The notes under the pieces: model-generated
What the model saw: the letters and a program-made list of their open reading frames with translations, nothing else
What the model was told of the DNA's origin: nothing
The model's database searches: none
Position numbers and translations under genes: made by a program
Assembly (NCBI GenBank): GCA_016929985.1
Contig: JAFGIH010000485.1
Location: 1 to 6,028 of the forward strand
Direction: 5' to 3'
DNA: 6,028 nucleotides
Origin: Thermoleophilia bacterium
GTDB taxonomy: Bacteria; Actinomycetota; Thermoleophilia; RBG-16-64-13
Part shown: positions 1 to 6,028 of the stretch, piece by piece
Position numbering within the stretch: the stretch's first letter is position 1
How the letters are laid out: every line of letters starts with the position of its first letter

Positions 1-424
1 GCGCGTCGCCCGCGTCGAGCGACGGGAGCACCAGGTCGGCTGTCAACAACTCGTCCTGGACCTCCCGCATCCAGAGAAGCGAACCGTTGGTGATGACGGC
101 CACTGGTATGTCCGTCAGACCCCGGATGCCCTCGATGAGTGTGCCCAGATCAAGTTCGAGAGTCGGCTCGCCCGATCCCGCAAGGGAGATGTAGTCGGGG
201 TGATCGCCCGCGCGCAGCTTTTCCTCGATCTCTGCCAGCACGGTAGCGACAGGGGTGTAGTTCCGACGTTCGGAGGTCTTGTCCGTGGTGCGGGCGAGCT
301 GGCAGTACACGCAGTCATAGGTGCAGGTCTTGAACGGCACCAGGTCGACGCCGAGGGACCGACCCAGACGACGCGACGGGACCGGTCCGTAGACGTACCT
401 ACGACTAGGACTAGGCTTTTCCAC
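1..424 (-). CDS. Radical SAM protein, COG0731-like, N-terminal part (cut by left edge)
   Basis: The 141 visible residues read from a GTG start at 424 and stay open to the window edge. They hold the radical SAM cluster motif CX3CX2C (Cys34, Cys38, Cys41, in the context KTCTYDCVYCQ), which binds the [4Fe-4S] cluster that cleaves S-adenosylmethionine. They also hold the downstream GSGEPTL segment (residues 83-89), the usual SAM-binding 'GGEP' motif, and an ITNGS strand (111-115). The N-terminal YGPVPSRRLGRSLG block (12-25) is characteristic of the bacterial COG0731-type family (related in name to wybutosine-synthesis Fe-S oxidoreductases, about 300 residues); its bacterial substrate is unknown to me. 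The GTG overlaps the last base of the upstream oxidoreductase stop codon (TAGTG). A GGGAGAGG stretch in the end of that gene can serve as ribosome binding site, so translation is probably coupled. The family is confident, the reaction is not. Confidence 0.9.
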   Translation of the reverse strand, partial: MEKPSPSRRYVYGPVPSRRLGRSLGVDLVPFKTCTYDCVYCQLARTTDKTSERRNYTPVATVLAEIEEKLRAGDHPDYISLAGSGEPTLELDLGTLIEGIRGLTDIPVAVITNGSLLWMREVQDELLTADLVLPSLDAGDA

Positions 425-2121
425 TACCTCTCCCGTGCGAACGGCCAAGCCATGATGCCGCCCTCCATCACTCGTACGTTCTTCCAGCCGTTGGCCTCCA
501 AGACAAGGGCCGCCTCGTAGCCGCGCAGCGATATCTTGCAGAAGCAGACGACCTCTTTGTCTTTGTCCGCCGGCAACTCGTGAAGGCGTTTGCGCAGGGC
601 TCCCAAGGGGATAAGCGTCTCGCCGATGCCGAGGCGCATGGTCTCGAACTCATCCGGACCGCGCACGTCCAGCAGCAGCGGCGGATCGGACGACTCCGCC
701 TTGGCTTTCACCTCTGCGGCCGTGACCCCCTTGAGCCGACCCTTCATCTTGTTCTGCATAAGGTGTGCCGTGGCGACGAAATGGTCGACGGCCAACGAGA
801 AGGGCGGTGCGTAGGGAAGGTCGGCATTGACGAGGTCTTCAACGGCCAGATTCCCTTGGATGGCCATGGCCCACTGCGCGATCTGCTTGGCCACCGCTCC
901 CGGGCCCACGCACTGTGCGCCCAGGACGCGACCGGTGAATCGGTCGGCGATCAGCTTGGTGATCAGCAGTTTGCCGTTCATGAAGTTCGGTTTGTCCAGA
1001 CTGGCGTTGATAACGGTCACGATGTCGTCGAAACCGTTCTGCCGAGCCACGCGTTCGGAGAGGCCCGTCGTCCCGGCGGCATAGTCGAATATCTTGCAGA
1101 TGCCGGTCCCGATAGTACCGGGGAAGGTGACGGTGTTGCCGAGCACCGCGTTCTCTCCCGCCACACGTCCCTCGAGGTTGGCCAGGTCTCCATACGGGGC
1201 GTGGACCCGTTTTCCGGTGATGCGATGCTGGATCTCGACGCAGTCACCGGCTGCGTAGATAGCGGGGTCGGAGGTTTGCATGTACTCGTTCACGACCACG
1301 CCGCCGGTAACGCCGATATCCAGGCCGGCTTCCTGGGCAAGTTGGCTGTTGGGTCTCACTCCGACTGCCACTACAGCCAGTTCGCAAGGCAGTTCCGTCC
1401 CGTTCGCGAGTTTGACACCGACGAGCTTGCCGTTCTCACCCAAGAACGCGGCCAGACCGTTGTCGGTGAAGACGTTCACCGACTGGCTCAGGTGCATTTC
1501 GACAAGGCGGGCCATCTCCCAGTCAAGGAAGGTGAGCAGTTGAGGCAACAACTCCACCACCGACATCTCGATCCCGGCCAGATGGAGGGCCTCGCAGGTC
1601 TCGATTCCGATCAGACCGCCGCCTATGACGACCGCCTTCGTGATCGACTTCTCGTCGCGTATCTTGCGGAGGTAATCGGCATCACGGATGGTCTGGAGAG
1701 TGGTTATCCCCTCGAGGTCTCGCCCCGGGACCGGCGGGATATTGGGTAGGGCCCCGGTAGCCAGCACGAGCGAATCGTAGGGCACCTGCTCGGTCTCACC
1801 CGTCCGCAGATGGCGGCAAAGGACGGTCTTGTTGGCTCGGTCGATGGATATCGCATCGGTCTCGGTACGGGCCACGATGCTCTTGGCGTTGATGTAGTAG
1901 ACGGGGTCGCGCACCACGCCGGTGGAACTGCACAAGAGCGCATTGCGGTCGTCGAAGAAGCCTCCGACGTAGTACGGATAGCCGCACGACGCCATAGAGA
2001 GCTCGGGAATCCTCTGGATGATGGTCACCTCGGCGCTCTCGTCGAGACGCCGGGCTTTCGCCGCCGCCTTCGGCCCTGCCGCGGAACCGCCGACGACTAC
2101 GATCTTCTTTCTCTCAGCCAT
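424..2121 (-). CDS. FAD-dependent CoA-disulfide / persulfide reductase with C-terminal rhodanese domain
   Basis: The 565-residue cytosolic flavoprotein belongs to the CoADR-RHD / Npsr class, which reduces CoA disulfide, CoA persulfide or polysulfide with NAD(P)H; the length matches known two-domain members. Visible parts in order: FAD dinucleotide fold GGSAAG (11-16); redox-active cysteine Cys46 in SMASCGYPYYVGG, matching the single-cysteine CoADR/Nox signature; ATGALPNIPPVPG (121-133); NAD(P)H fold GGGLIG (167-172) with Glu190 at the end of the following strand, which favours NADH; the second FAD motif AAGDC (290-294); a dimerisation region; and a rhodanese domain from about 465 to 565 with DVRGPDEF and active loop CKISLRG, catalytic Cys528. 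Cys526 lies two residues earlier. Start: ATG at 2121 has GAGAGGA about six bases upstream. It leads a two-gene operon with the radical SAM gene. The family is certain; choosing among CoA disulfide, persulfide, polysulfide or oxygen as substrate is inference. Confidence 0.93.
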   Translation of the reverse strand: MAERKKIVVVGGSAAGPKAAAKARRLDESAEVTIIQRIPELSMASCGYPYYVGGFFDDRNALLCSSTGVVRDPVYYINAKSIVARTETDAISIDRANKTVLCRHLRTGETEQVPYDSLVLATGALPNIPPVPGRDLEGITTLQTIRDADYLRKIRDEKSITKAVVIGGGLIGIETCEALHLAGIEMSVVELLPQLLTFLDWEMARLVEMHLSQSVNVFTDNGLAAFLGENGKLVGVKLANGTELPCELAVVAVGVRPNSQLAQEAGLDIGVTGGVVVNEYMQTSDPAIYAAGDCVEIQHRITGKRVHAPYGDLANLEGRVAGENAVLGNTVTFPGTIGTGICKIFDYAAGTTGLSERVARQNGFDDIVTVINASLDKPNFMNGKLLITKLIADRFTGRVLGAQCVGPGAVAKQIAQWAMAIQGNLAVEDLVNADLPYAPPFSLAVDHFVATAHLMQNKMKGRLKGVTAAEVKAKAESSDPPLLLDVRGPDEFETMRLGIGETLIPLGALRKRLHELPADKDKEVVCFCKISLRGYEAALVLEANGWKNVRVMEGGIMAWPFARER

Positions 2122-2223
2122 GTCCAGTCCTCTCGTATCGGGGAATGCCGCAATCCAGGCAGGCGTCTACTTCCCTCAAGCAGCTCCCGGTCAAACGGGT
2201 GTCGAGTTGATTCATTCTCTCGT

Positions 2224-2229
2224 TAAAAT
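2224..2229 (+). promoter_or_regulatory. Possible -10 box for the DUF364 gene
   Basis: TAAAAT matches five of six positions of the -10 consensus in the AT-rich centre of the divergent region, about 60 bases before the ATG at 2288. No good -35 box sits 16-18 bases upstream, so the promoter may need an activator or use another sigma factor. It lies just leftward of the leftward promoter, so the two would compete or be co-regulated. Confidence 0.3.
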
Positions 2230-2238
2230 GTACTACTA

Positions 2239-2268
2239 TCTATATGCAACTGCCAGTTAGATTGTCAA
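2239..2268 (-). promoter_or_regulatory. Candidate sigma-70 promoter for the oxidoreductase-radical SAM operon
   Basis: On the minus strand a perfect TTGACA (-35, complement of 2263-2268) is followed after 18 bases by TATAGA (-10, complement of 2239-2244, four of six matches). Transcription would start near 2232 and give a leader of about 110 bases before the ATG at 2121. It was found by eye; there is no experimental support. Confidence 0.6.
2248..2258. promoter_or_regulatory. Perfect 11-bp palindrome in promoter spacer, candidate operator
   Basis: AACTG-C-CAGTT is a perfect inverted repeat (5-bp arms, one central base) lying entirely between the -35 and -10 boxes of the leftward promoter candidate, and upstream of the rightward DUF364 gene. 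That position suits a repressor or MerR-like activator site. The arms are short, so chance occurrence is possible. Confidence 0.35.
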
Positions 2269-2287
2269 CACACTTATGGAGAAGGCC

Positions 2288-3031
2288 ATGATCACCGAGG
2301 ATCTCCGTACTCACTTGATCACCAACTTGCCCGAGCAGCGTCTGGCTGATGTGCGCATAGGCTTGGGATACTCCGCGGTCATGCTCGACGATGGCAGCGT
2401 GGGGGTCGCTTACACGTTCCGGGATAATGCCCCCGGCGGCTGTTCGGTGTTCATGGGGAAGCGTCCCCTGGCCGGCAGCACCACTACGGAGGTACTGGAA
2501 TACCTGGGGTCGACCGACGAGATCGAACGTACGGTCGGACTTGCGGTAGCCAACGCGCTTGCGAACCGGCACGGCGCTGGTCAGAACGAAGGAGACATCC
2601 TCGACACACTCTCGATCGGATTCATGGACCGGGTCGGCATGGTGGGATATTTCGGCCCCCTTGTGGCGCCGCTCGAGAAGCGTGTTCGGGAACTCGTCAT
2701 CTTCGAACGGAACATGGCTCGTTCCGAACGGGTGCTACCGGCGGAGGAGGCTATCACTGAATTGCCGCGCTGTGACGTGGCTGTGATCACAGCCACCGCT
2801 CTCATCTCGGACAGTCTCGACCGTCTACTCGAGGCGGCCGCCGGGTGCCGCGAAGTGGCCGTGGTCGGCGCCTCCACTCCGCTCGTGCCCGACGTGTTCA
2901 AGTCGCTGGGAGTGACGCTGCTCAGCGGAATCGTGGTGGCGGACGGCGCCGGCATCTTGCAGATCGTCAGCGAGGCGGGCGGTATGGGTCTTTTCGGGCG
3001 GCGCGTCCACAAGGTCAACGTCAGGCTATGA
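2288..3031 (+). CDS. DUF4213 / DUF364 protein (putative heavy-metal chelation domain family)
   Basis: A 247-residue soluble protein without signal peptide or membrane segment. Residues about 5-93 resemble DUF4213 (VRIGLGYSAVMLDDGSVGVA, then a TFRDNAPGG turn with Cys52). The rest is DUF364: GMVGYFGPLV (117-126), the CDVAVITATALIS strand, VVGASTPLVPDVF, and the LLSGIVVADG segment near the end, consistent with a Rossmann-like C-terminal half. The family is labelled 'putative heavy-metal chelation'; no reaction is established to my knowledge, and members often sit near metal or corrinoid genes in anaerobes. Start choice: the ATG at 2288 has GGAG six bases upstream (2278-2281), whereas an in-frame ATG at 2276 has no ribosome binding site, so the four-residue longer form is less likely. 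It is divergent from the oxidoreductase and separated from the next gene by 172 bases. Family confident; function unknown. Confidence 0.88.
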   Translation: MITEDLRTHLITNLPEQRLADVRIGLGYSAVMLDDGSVGVAYTFRDNAPGGCSVFMGKRPLAGSTTTEVLEYLGSTDEIERTVGLAVANALANRHGAGQNEGDILDTLSIGFMDRVGMVGYFGPLVAPLEKRVRELVIFERNMARSERVLPAEEAITELPRCDVAVITATALISDSLDRLLEAAAGCREVAVVGASTPLVPDVFKSLGVTLLSGIVVADGAGILQIVSEAGGMGLFGRRVHKVNVRL

Positions 3032-3040
3032 GTGGGTGAA

Positions 3041-3050
3041 TCCCATGGGA
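3041..3050. repeat. 10-bp perfect palindrome after the DUF364 stop codon
   Basis: TCCCATGGGA is its own reverse complement and lies ten bases after the DUF364 stop. There is no T-run after it, so it is not an intrinsic terminator as it stands. It could be a protein site or chance. Confidence 0.3.
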
Positions 3051-3093
3051 GCGAATACCTGCGTGTTTGCCAGCCCCAGGGGGCCGTAGACTC

Positions 3094-3121
3094 TTGACTG
3101 GCTAGTGCGCTCCGTGATACA
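3094..3121 (+). promoter_or_regulatory. Candidate promoter of the URO-D-like gene and ABC permeases
   Basis: TTGACT at 3094-3099 (five of six -35 matches) is followed after 16 bases by GATACA at 3116-3121 (three of six -10 matches). The transcript would start near 3128, giving a leader of about 75 bases before the ATG at 3204. The -35 is good and the -10 weak, which would fit a regulated promoter. Confidence 0.4.
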
Positions 3122-3137
3122 TCTATATATCTAGATG
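3120..3137. promoter_or_regulatory. Inverted repeat CATCTA-N6-TAGATG, candidate operator
   Basis: Two perfect 6-bp arms (3120-3125 and 3132-3137) flank the AT-only-but-one spacer TATATC. The repeat overlaps the end of the -10 candidate and the expected start point, where a repressor would block initiation. In this GC-rich DNA such an AT-rich block stands out. Confidence 0.45.
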
Positions 3138-3156
3138 AACCGGGCATGGACCGGGT

Positions 3157-3172
3157 CTATCTAGGTGGATAG
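3157..3172. promoter_or_regulatory. Second inverted repeat CTATC-N6-GATAG in the same leader
   Basis: Five-base arms (3157-3161 and 3168-3172) flank TAGGTG, with the same six-base spacing as the repeat at 3120-3137 and a similar (C)TATCTA core. It might be a second, weaker binding site for the same regulator. The short arms make this tentative. Confidence 0.3.
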
Positions 3173-3203
3173 GATCCAGAGCCTCGAACCTGCAAGGAGC
3201 ACG

Positions 3204-4448
3204 ATGGCCTTACCGTCGGGGGGTTTGTTCCAGGACCGGCAGAAGCGGTTCGACGACGCCATCCGTCTCGAGGTGCCCGACAGAGTCCCGCTCGAGATCA
3301 ACTTCGGCTACTTTCCGGCCAAGTACTGTGGGGTCTCTTATTCGGCGTCGTACTACGACTACGACGCGTGGCTCTCGGCGTGCAAGAAGACAGTGCTCGA
3401 CTTCGGCGCCGACATCAGCAGCGTGCAGAACTTTTTTCCCGGCGTCATCCTGGAGCAGGTCGATCCTCACATAATCAGGTGGCCGGGGCGGTGCGGCGCG
3501 CAGATCCAGTCGCACCAGATCATCGACGGCGAGTACATGCTCGGCGCCGAGTACCCACATCTCATCTCGGATACCACCGATTTCGTCTTCAGGCGTTACA
3601 TGCCGCGCATGGCGGGCGTGATGAAGGGTTGTGCGTCGATCCCCCCGTTACCGTCTCCTGAGATGGGGCATCGTACCGTCGTGGCGCTCGCTGAGATGCT
3701 GGCCTCGCCCGAGGTGGCCGAGACGATTGAGAGACTCCAGAAGATCGGTCGGGAGTTCCAGGAATGGAGGCCCAAGCTCAAGGCTTTCGACGGCGCGTTC
3801 GCGGAGCTGGGTTTCCCGCCCATGGCCGACCGCTTGACCCTGGCGCCGTACGACGTCATCGCCGACAACCTCCGGGGCATGCGGGGCACCATGATGGACC
3901 TCTACCGGCACCCCGACGAATTGGGAGAAGCCTGTGAATCCATATTGAGAGTGCTGCTCGACCGCATCGGGACGCCGGTCGAGGGTGGCGTCAACAGGGT
4001 CGCCATCCCGCTCCACTTCGGCTCCGAGGGCTTCTGCTCGTTGCAGCAGTTCGAGACTCTCTACTGGCCCACTCTCAGACGCCTCATCGTCGGGCTCATC
4101 GATCGCGGTTTCACGCCCCTCGTCATGACCGAGGGCGACTACACCTCCCGTCTCGAGTACCTGCTTGAGATACCCAAGGGCAAAGCCTTCGTGCATTTCG
4201 ACACCACCGACATGTTCAAGGCAAAAGACGTTCTGGAAGGGCACCTCTGCATCAGCGGAAACATGCCCGTCTCGTTGCTCGCGGTGGGGACTCCGGACGA
4301 GGTCCGGGAAATGGCGAAACGGCTCATCGACTACTGTGGGCGCGACGGCGGCTTCGTCATGTCTTCGCGCACTCCCGTCGACGACGCGCGCCCAGAGAAC
4401 CTCAAGGCTTTGATCGACTTTACGGTAGAGTATGGTGTGTATGCCTGA
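3204..4448 (+). CDS. Uroporphyrinogen decarboxylase (URO-D) superfamily protein, cobamide methyltransferase-like
   Basis: A 414-residue cytosolic TIM-barrel protein of the URO-D / MtaA-CmuA superfamily. Some members decarboxylate uroporphyrinogen III; most like this one in anaerobes are thought to move methyl groups to or from corrinoid proteins. Visible signatures: RFDDAIRLEVPDRVPLE (15-31); MDLYRHPDELGEA (231-243); HFGSEGFCSLQQFETLYWPT (271-290); VMTEGDY (307-313); CISGNMPVSLLAVGTPDEV (349-367); and the C-terminal GGFVMSSRTPVDDARPENLKAL block (392-413 region). It is longer than typical HemE (about 340-360) and lacks an N-terminal HemE arginine signature, so it is unlikely to be the haem enzyme. 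The MtaA-type zinc motif HxC is not at its usual place; TEGD stands there instead. Start: ATG at 3204 has AAGGAG four bases upstream; an in-frame GTG at 3165 has no ribosome binding site. Permease genes follow 53 bases on, so it probably shares their transcript. Substrate unknown. Confidence 0.9.
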   Translation: MALPSGGLFQDRQKRFDDAIRLEVPDRVPLEINFGYFPAKYCGVSYSASYYDYDAWLSACKKTVLDFGADISSVQNFFPGVILEQVDPHIIRWPGRCGAQIQSHQIIDGEYMLGAEYPHLISDTTDFVFRRYMPRMAGVMKGCASIPPLPSPEMGHRTVVALAEMLASPEVAETIERLQKIGREFQEWRPKLKAFDGAFAELGFPPMADRLTLAPYDVIADNLRGMRGTMMDLYRHPDELGEACESILRVLLDRIGTPVEGGVNRVAIPLHFGSEGFCSLQQFETLYWPTLRRLIVGLIDRGFTPLVMTEGDYTSRLEYLLEIPKGKAFVHFDTTDMFKAKDVLEGHLCISGNMPVSLLAVGTPDEVREMAKRLIDYCGRDGGFVMSSRTPVDDARPENLKALIDFTVEYGVYA

Positions 4449-4501
4449 GCGGCCTGTGCAGATCGAGTTGTCCCTAAGCTCGTGACCCTGGGAGACGGGA
4501 G

Positions 4502-5461
4502 ATGACGTCCTACATTGTGCGCCGGGTGTTATGGGGGATCGTGGTCCTCTTCATCGTATCCGTGATCGTCTTCTTCTCGGTGCGGCTGCTGCCGGGAGAC
4601 CCAGTGCTCATGTTCGTGGCGCAGCAGTCGTCGGGCTCGGGCATGACTGAGGAGCACATGCAGCAGTTGCGGGTCGAGTACGGGCTCGACAAGCCCGTCA
4701 TCGTGCAGTTTGGCAACTGGCTCAAGGGGGTTGTCACAGGGGATCTAGGTGAGTCGATCCGAGCCCGGACCGACGTGGCCAGTCTGCTGGCGAAATTCCT
4801 ACCCATCACGTTGGTGCTGGGGGTGATTTCGGTAATAATCAGTACGATCCTGGGCGTCTTCTTGGGGTTGATGGCCGCCATCCGACGAGGTACCTGGATA
4901 GACACCTTGGTGACCATCTTGTCCTACGTAGGCCTGGTGATTCCGGTATTCCTGCTGGGGTTCGTGCTGATCTACGTCTTCGGGCTGAAGCTGGGGTGGC
5001 TGCCCATCGCGGGGTACAAGCTGCCCTGGGATGACTTCGGAGCGAGTGTCAAGCACAGCGTGATGCCCGTGATCTGTCTCGCTGCGACTCCTCTGGCCGT
5101 CACGGCTCGTCAGATGAGGTCAAGCGTGCTGGAGGTCAACAACATGGACTACGTCCGGACGGCGTGGTCCAAGGGTCTCCGCGAGCGGCTCGTCGTCACA
5201 AGGCACATCCTTAAGAACAGCCTCGTGCCGGTCGTTACGTTGCTCGGTATCAGCATCGGCATCATCTTCGGCGGGTCGGTCATCGTCGAGATCATGTTCG
5301 CCATCCCGGGAATGGGCCGGCTCCTCGTGCAGAGCGTCTTCAATCTCGATTACGTCGTCATCCAGAGTGGGACGTTGATCCTCGCGGCCATGATCATTTT
5401 GGTCAATCTGCTGGTTGATATCTCGTATGGTTGGTTCGACCCAAGGATCAGATATGAGTGA
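4502..5461 (+). CDS. ABC transporter permease, DppB/OppB/NikB type
   Basis: A 319-residue inner-membrane protein, the normal length for the first permease of a peptide/nickel-class (family 5 solute-binding protein) importer. Six hydrophobic segments are seen at about 9-30, 101-123, 136-160, 183-202, 241-263 and 287-309. Family signatures are the N-terminal YIVRRVLWG and LLPGDP (29-33), SYVGLVIPVFLLG (141-153), the cytoplasmic EAA loop that docks on the ATPase (about 209-231, NMDYVRTAWSKGL with conserved glycine 225), and the C-terminal DPRIRYE. The ATG at 4502 has GGGAG seven bases upstream (4490-4494). Its last 8 bases overlap the start of the second permease, showing coupled translation. 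The transported solute cannot be read from the permease; dipeptides, oligopeptides, nickel or nickel/cobalt chelates, opines and sugars are all carried by this class. Family confidence is very high. Confidence 0.97.
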   Translation: MTSYIVRRVLWGIVVLFIVSVIVFFSVRLLPGDPVLMFVAQQSSGSGMTEEHMQQLRVEYGLDKPVIVQFGNWLKGVVTGDLGESIRARTDVASLLAKFLPITLVLGVISVIISTILGVFLGLMAAIRRGTWIDTLVTILSYVGLVIPVFLLGFVLIYVFGLKLGWLPIAGYKLPWDDFGASVKHSVMPVICLAATPLAVTARQMRSSVLEVNNMDYVRTAWSKGLRERLVVTRHILKNSLVPVVTLLGISIGIIFGGSVIVEIMFAIPGMGRLLVQSVFNLDYVVIQSGTLILAAMIILVNLLVDISYGWFDPRIRYE

Positions 5462-6028
5462 GGTCTCGAGCATCCAGGAACCCGAGATCGTCGCTGCGCC
5501 TCGGGTGAGCGAGTGGAAACGCTTCCGCAGGATCTTCTTCCAGCGCAAGCTTGTGACGTTTGGGCTGATCGTGCTGGTGCTGCTCGTCATCGTGGCGATC
5601 TTCGCCCCGTTCATCGCGCCACACGATCCCTACGCGAACGTGATGAAGAACGCACTCAAGGATCCGACCAGTTCGTACATCCTGGGTACCGACACTCTCG
5701 GCCGCGATGCCTTCAGCCGCCTCGTCTACGGTGCGCGGACGGCGCTCTATGTCGGTTTCGGCACCGTTATGGTCTCCGCCGTCATCGGGATGCTCTTGGG
5801 GCTCTTGGCCGGGTATCTGGGGGGCGTCGTGAACGGCGTCATCATGCGTGTCATGGACGCTCTGATGGGCTTCCCCATGTTGGTGTTGGCCCTGCTCCTC
5901 GCCGCGGTGCTGGGGGGAGGGCTTCAGAACGTGGTCATTGCGCTGGCTATCGCCACGCTGCCGGGGTACGTCCGCCTGATGTGCGCCGAGACCATGAGCG
6001 TCAAAGAGAACGAGTACATCATGGCGCA
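5454..6028 (+). CDS. ABC transporter permease, DppC/OppC/NikC type (cut by right edge)
   Basis: The ATG at 5454 lies inside the end of the preceding permease (overlap ATGAGTGA) with AAGGA six bases upstream; 191 residues are visible of an expected 280-310. The protein has a polar N-terminal arm (1-32), a first membrane segment (about 34-55) ending in APFIAPHDPY, the family hallmark LGTDTLGRDAFSRLVYGART (77-96), segments at about 99-122 and 137-155, RVMDALMGFPMLVLAL (132-147), and the beginning of the EAA loop (GYVRLMCAETMSVKENEYIMA, 171-191) where the window stops. It forms the heterodimeric pore with the DppB-type partner. ATPase genes (DppD/F type) and a solute-binding protein would be expected downstream, since no binding-protein gene precedes the permeases here. 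Confidence 0.97.
   Translation, partial: MSEVSSIQEPEIVAAPRVSEWKRFRRIFFQRKLVTFGLIVLVLLVIVAIFAPFIAPHDPYANVMKNALKDPTSSYILGTDTLGRDAFSRLVYGARTALYVGFGTVMVSAVIGMLLGLLAGYLGGVVNGVIMRVMDALMGFPMLVLALLLAAVLGGGLQNVVIALAIATLPGYVRLMCAETMSVKENEYIMA

Noticed and set aside
580..1749. 389-codon open frame on the plus strand, opposite the oxidoreductase
   Set aside because: It is antisense to a clear, motif-complete flavoprotein, has no recognisable domain, and long antisense frames are common in GC-rich coding DNA.
2276..2287. Upstream in-frame ATG for the DUF364 protein
   Set aside because: No ribosome binding site precedes it, while the bases it would encode form a good GGAG site for the ATG at 2288.
3073..3084. 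GCCCC-AG-GGGGC as an intrinsic terminator after the DUF364 gene
   Set aside because: The two-base loop is too small for the full stem, and no T-run follows.
3165..3203. Upstream in-frame GTG start for the URO-D-like protein
   Set aside because: No ribosome binding site before the GTG, and the AAGGAG at 3194-3199 is placed for the ATG at 3204. The added 13 residues do not resemble the family N-terminus.
3032..3203. Cobalamin riboswitch in front of the URO-D-like gene, looked for because corrinoid genes often have one
   Set aside because: None of the conserved B12-box blocks is visible, and the 172-base region is short for a complete one.
3648..4244. 198-codon minus-strand open frame opposite the URO-D-like gene
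   Set aside because: No family likeness and low-complexity charged composition; it is the antisense shadow of a gene with strong family signatures.
4239..4250. His347-Leu-Cys349 in the URO-D-like protein as the MtaA HxC zinc motif
   Set aside because: It falls just before the GNMPVSLL strand, one barrel strand later than the zinc motif in MtaA-type enzymes, so the likeness is probably chance; kept as the test in the related finding.

Overview
The window is a compact, gene-dense stretch of a GC-rich bacterial chromosome (third codon positions are mostly G or C). It looks like it comes from an anaerobe. The gene content (a radical SAM enzyme, a CoA-disulfide/persulfide reductase with a rhodanese tail, a DUF4213/DUF364 protein, a uroporphyrinogen-decarboxylase-like methyltransferase, a peptide/nickel-class ABC importer) is typical of anaerobic high-GC Actinobacteriota, Chloroflexota or Desulfitobacterium-like Firmicutes. 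The lineage cannot be fixed from the sequence. No tRNA, rRNA, CRISPR array, insertion sequence or phage gene is visible.

Left arm, minus strand (1-2121): a complete 565-residue flavin-dependent pyridine nucleotide-disulfide oxidoreductase with a C-terminal rhodanese domain. It is followed by, and overlaps by one base with, a radical SAM gene that runs off the left edge. The two read leftwards as an operon. A good promoter candidate (TTGACA, 18 bp, TATAGA) lies on the minus strand at 2239-2268, with a short perfect palindrome in its spacer.

Middle (2122-2287): a 166-base divergent intergenic region, locally AT-rich, which must serve both directions.

Right arm, plus strand (2288-6028): a DUF4213/DUF364 'putative heavy-metal chelation' protein; a 172-base intergenic region with a promoter candidate and two AT-rich inverted repeats; a URO-D superfamily protein of the cobamide-methyltransferase-like type; and two Dpp/Opp/Nik-type ABC permeases, which overlap by 8 bases and of which the second is cut by the right edge. 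The last three genes are closely spaced and are probably one transcript.

Working view (inference): the right arm is an uptake-and-processing locus. The ABC transporter would import a small molecule (peptide, metallophore or methylated compound), the URO-D-like protein would act on it or on a corrinoid methyl carrier, and the DUF364 protein would handle a metal or metal-bound ligand. The exact substrate is unknown. The solute-binding protein and ATPases are not in the window and should lie beyond 6028. The left-arm redox pair may be functionally separate.
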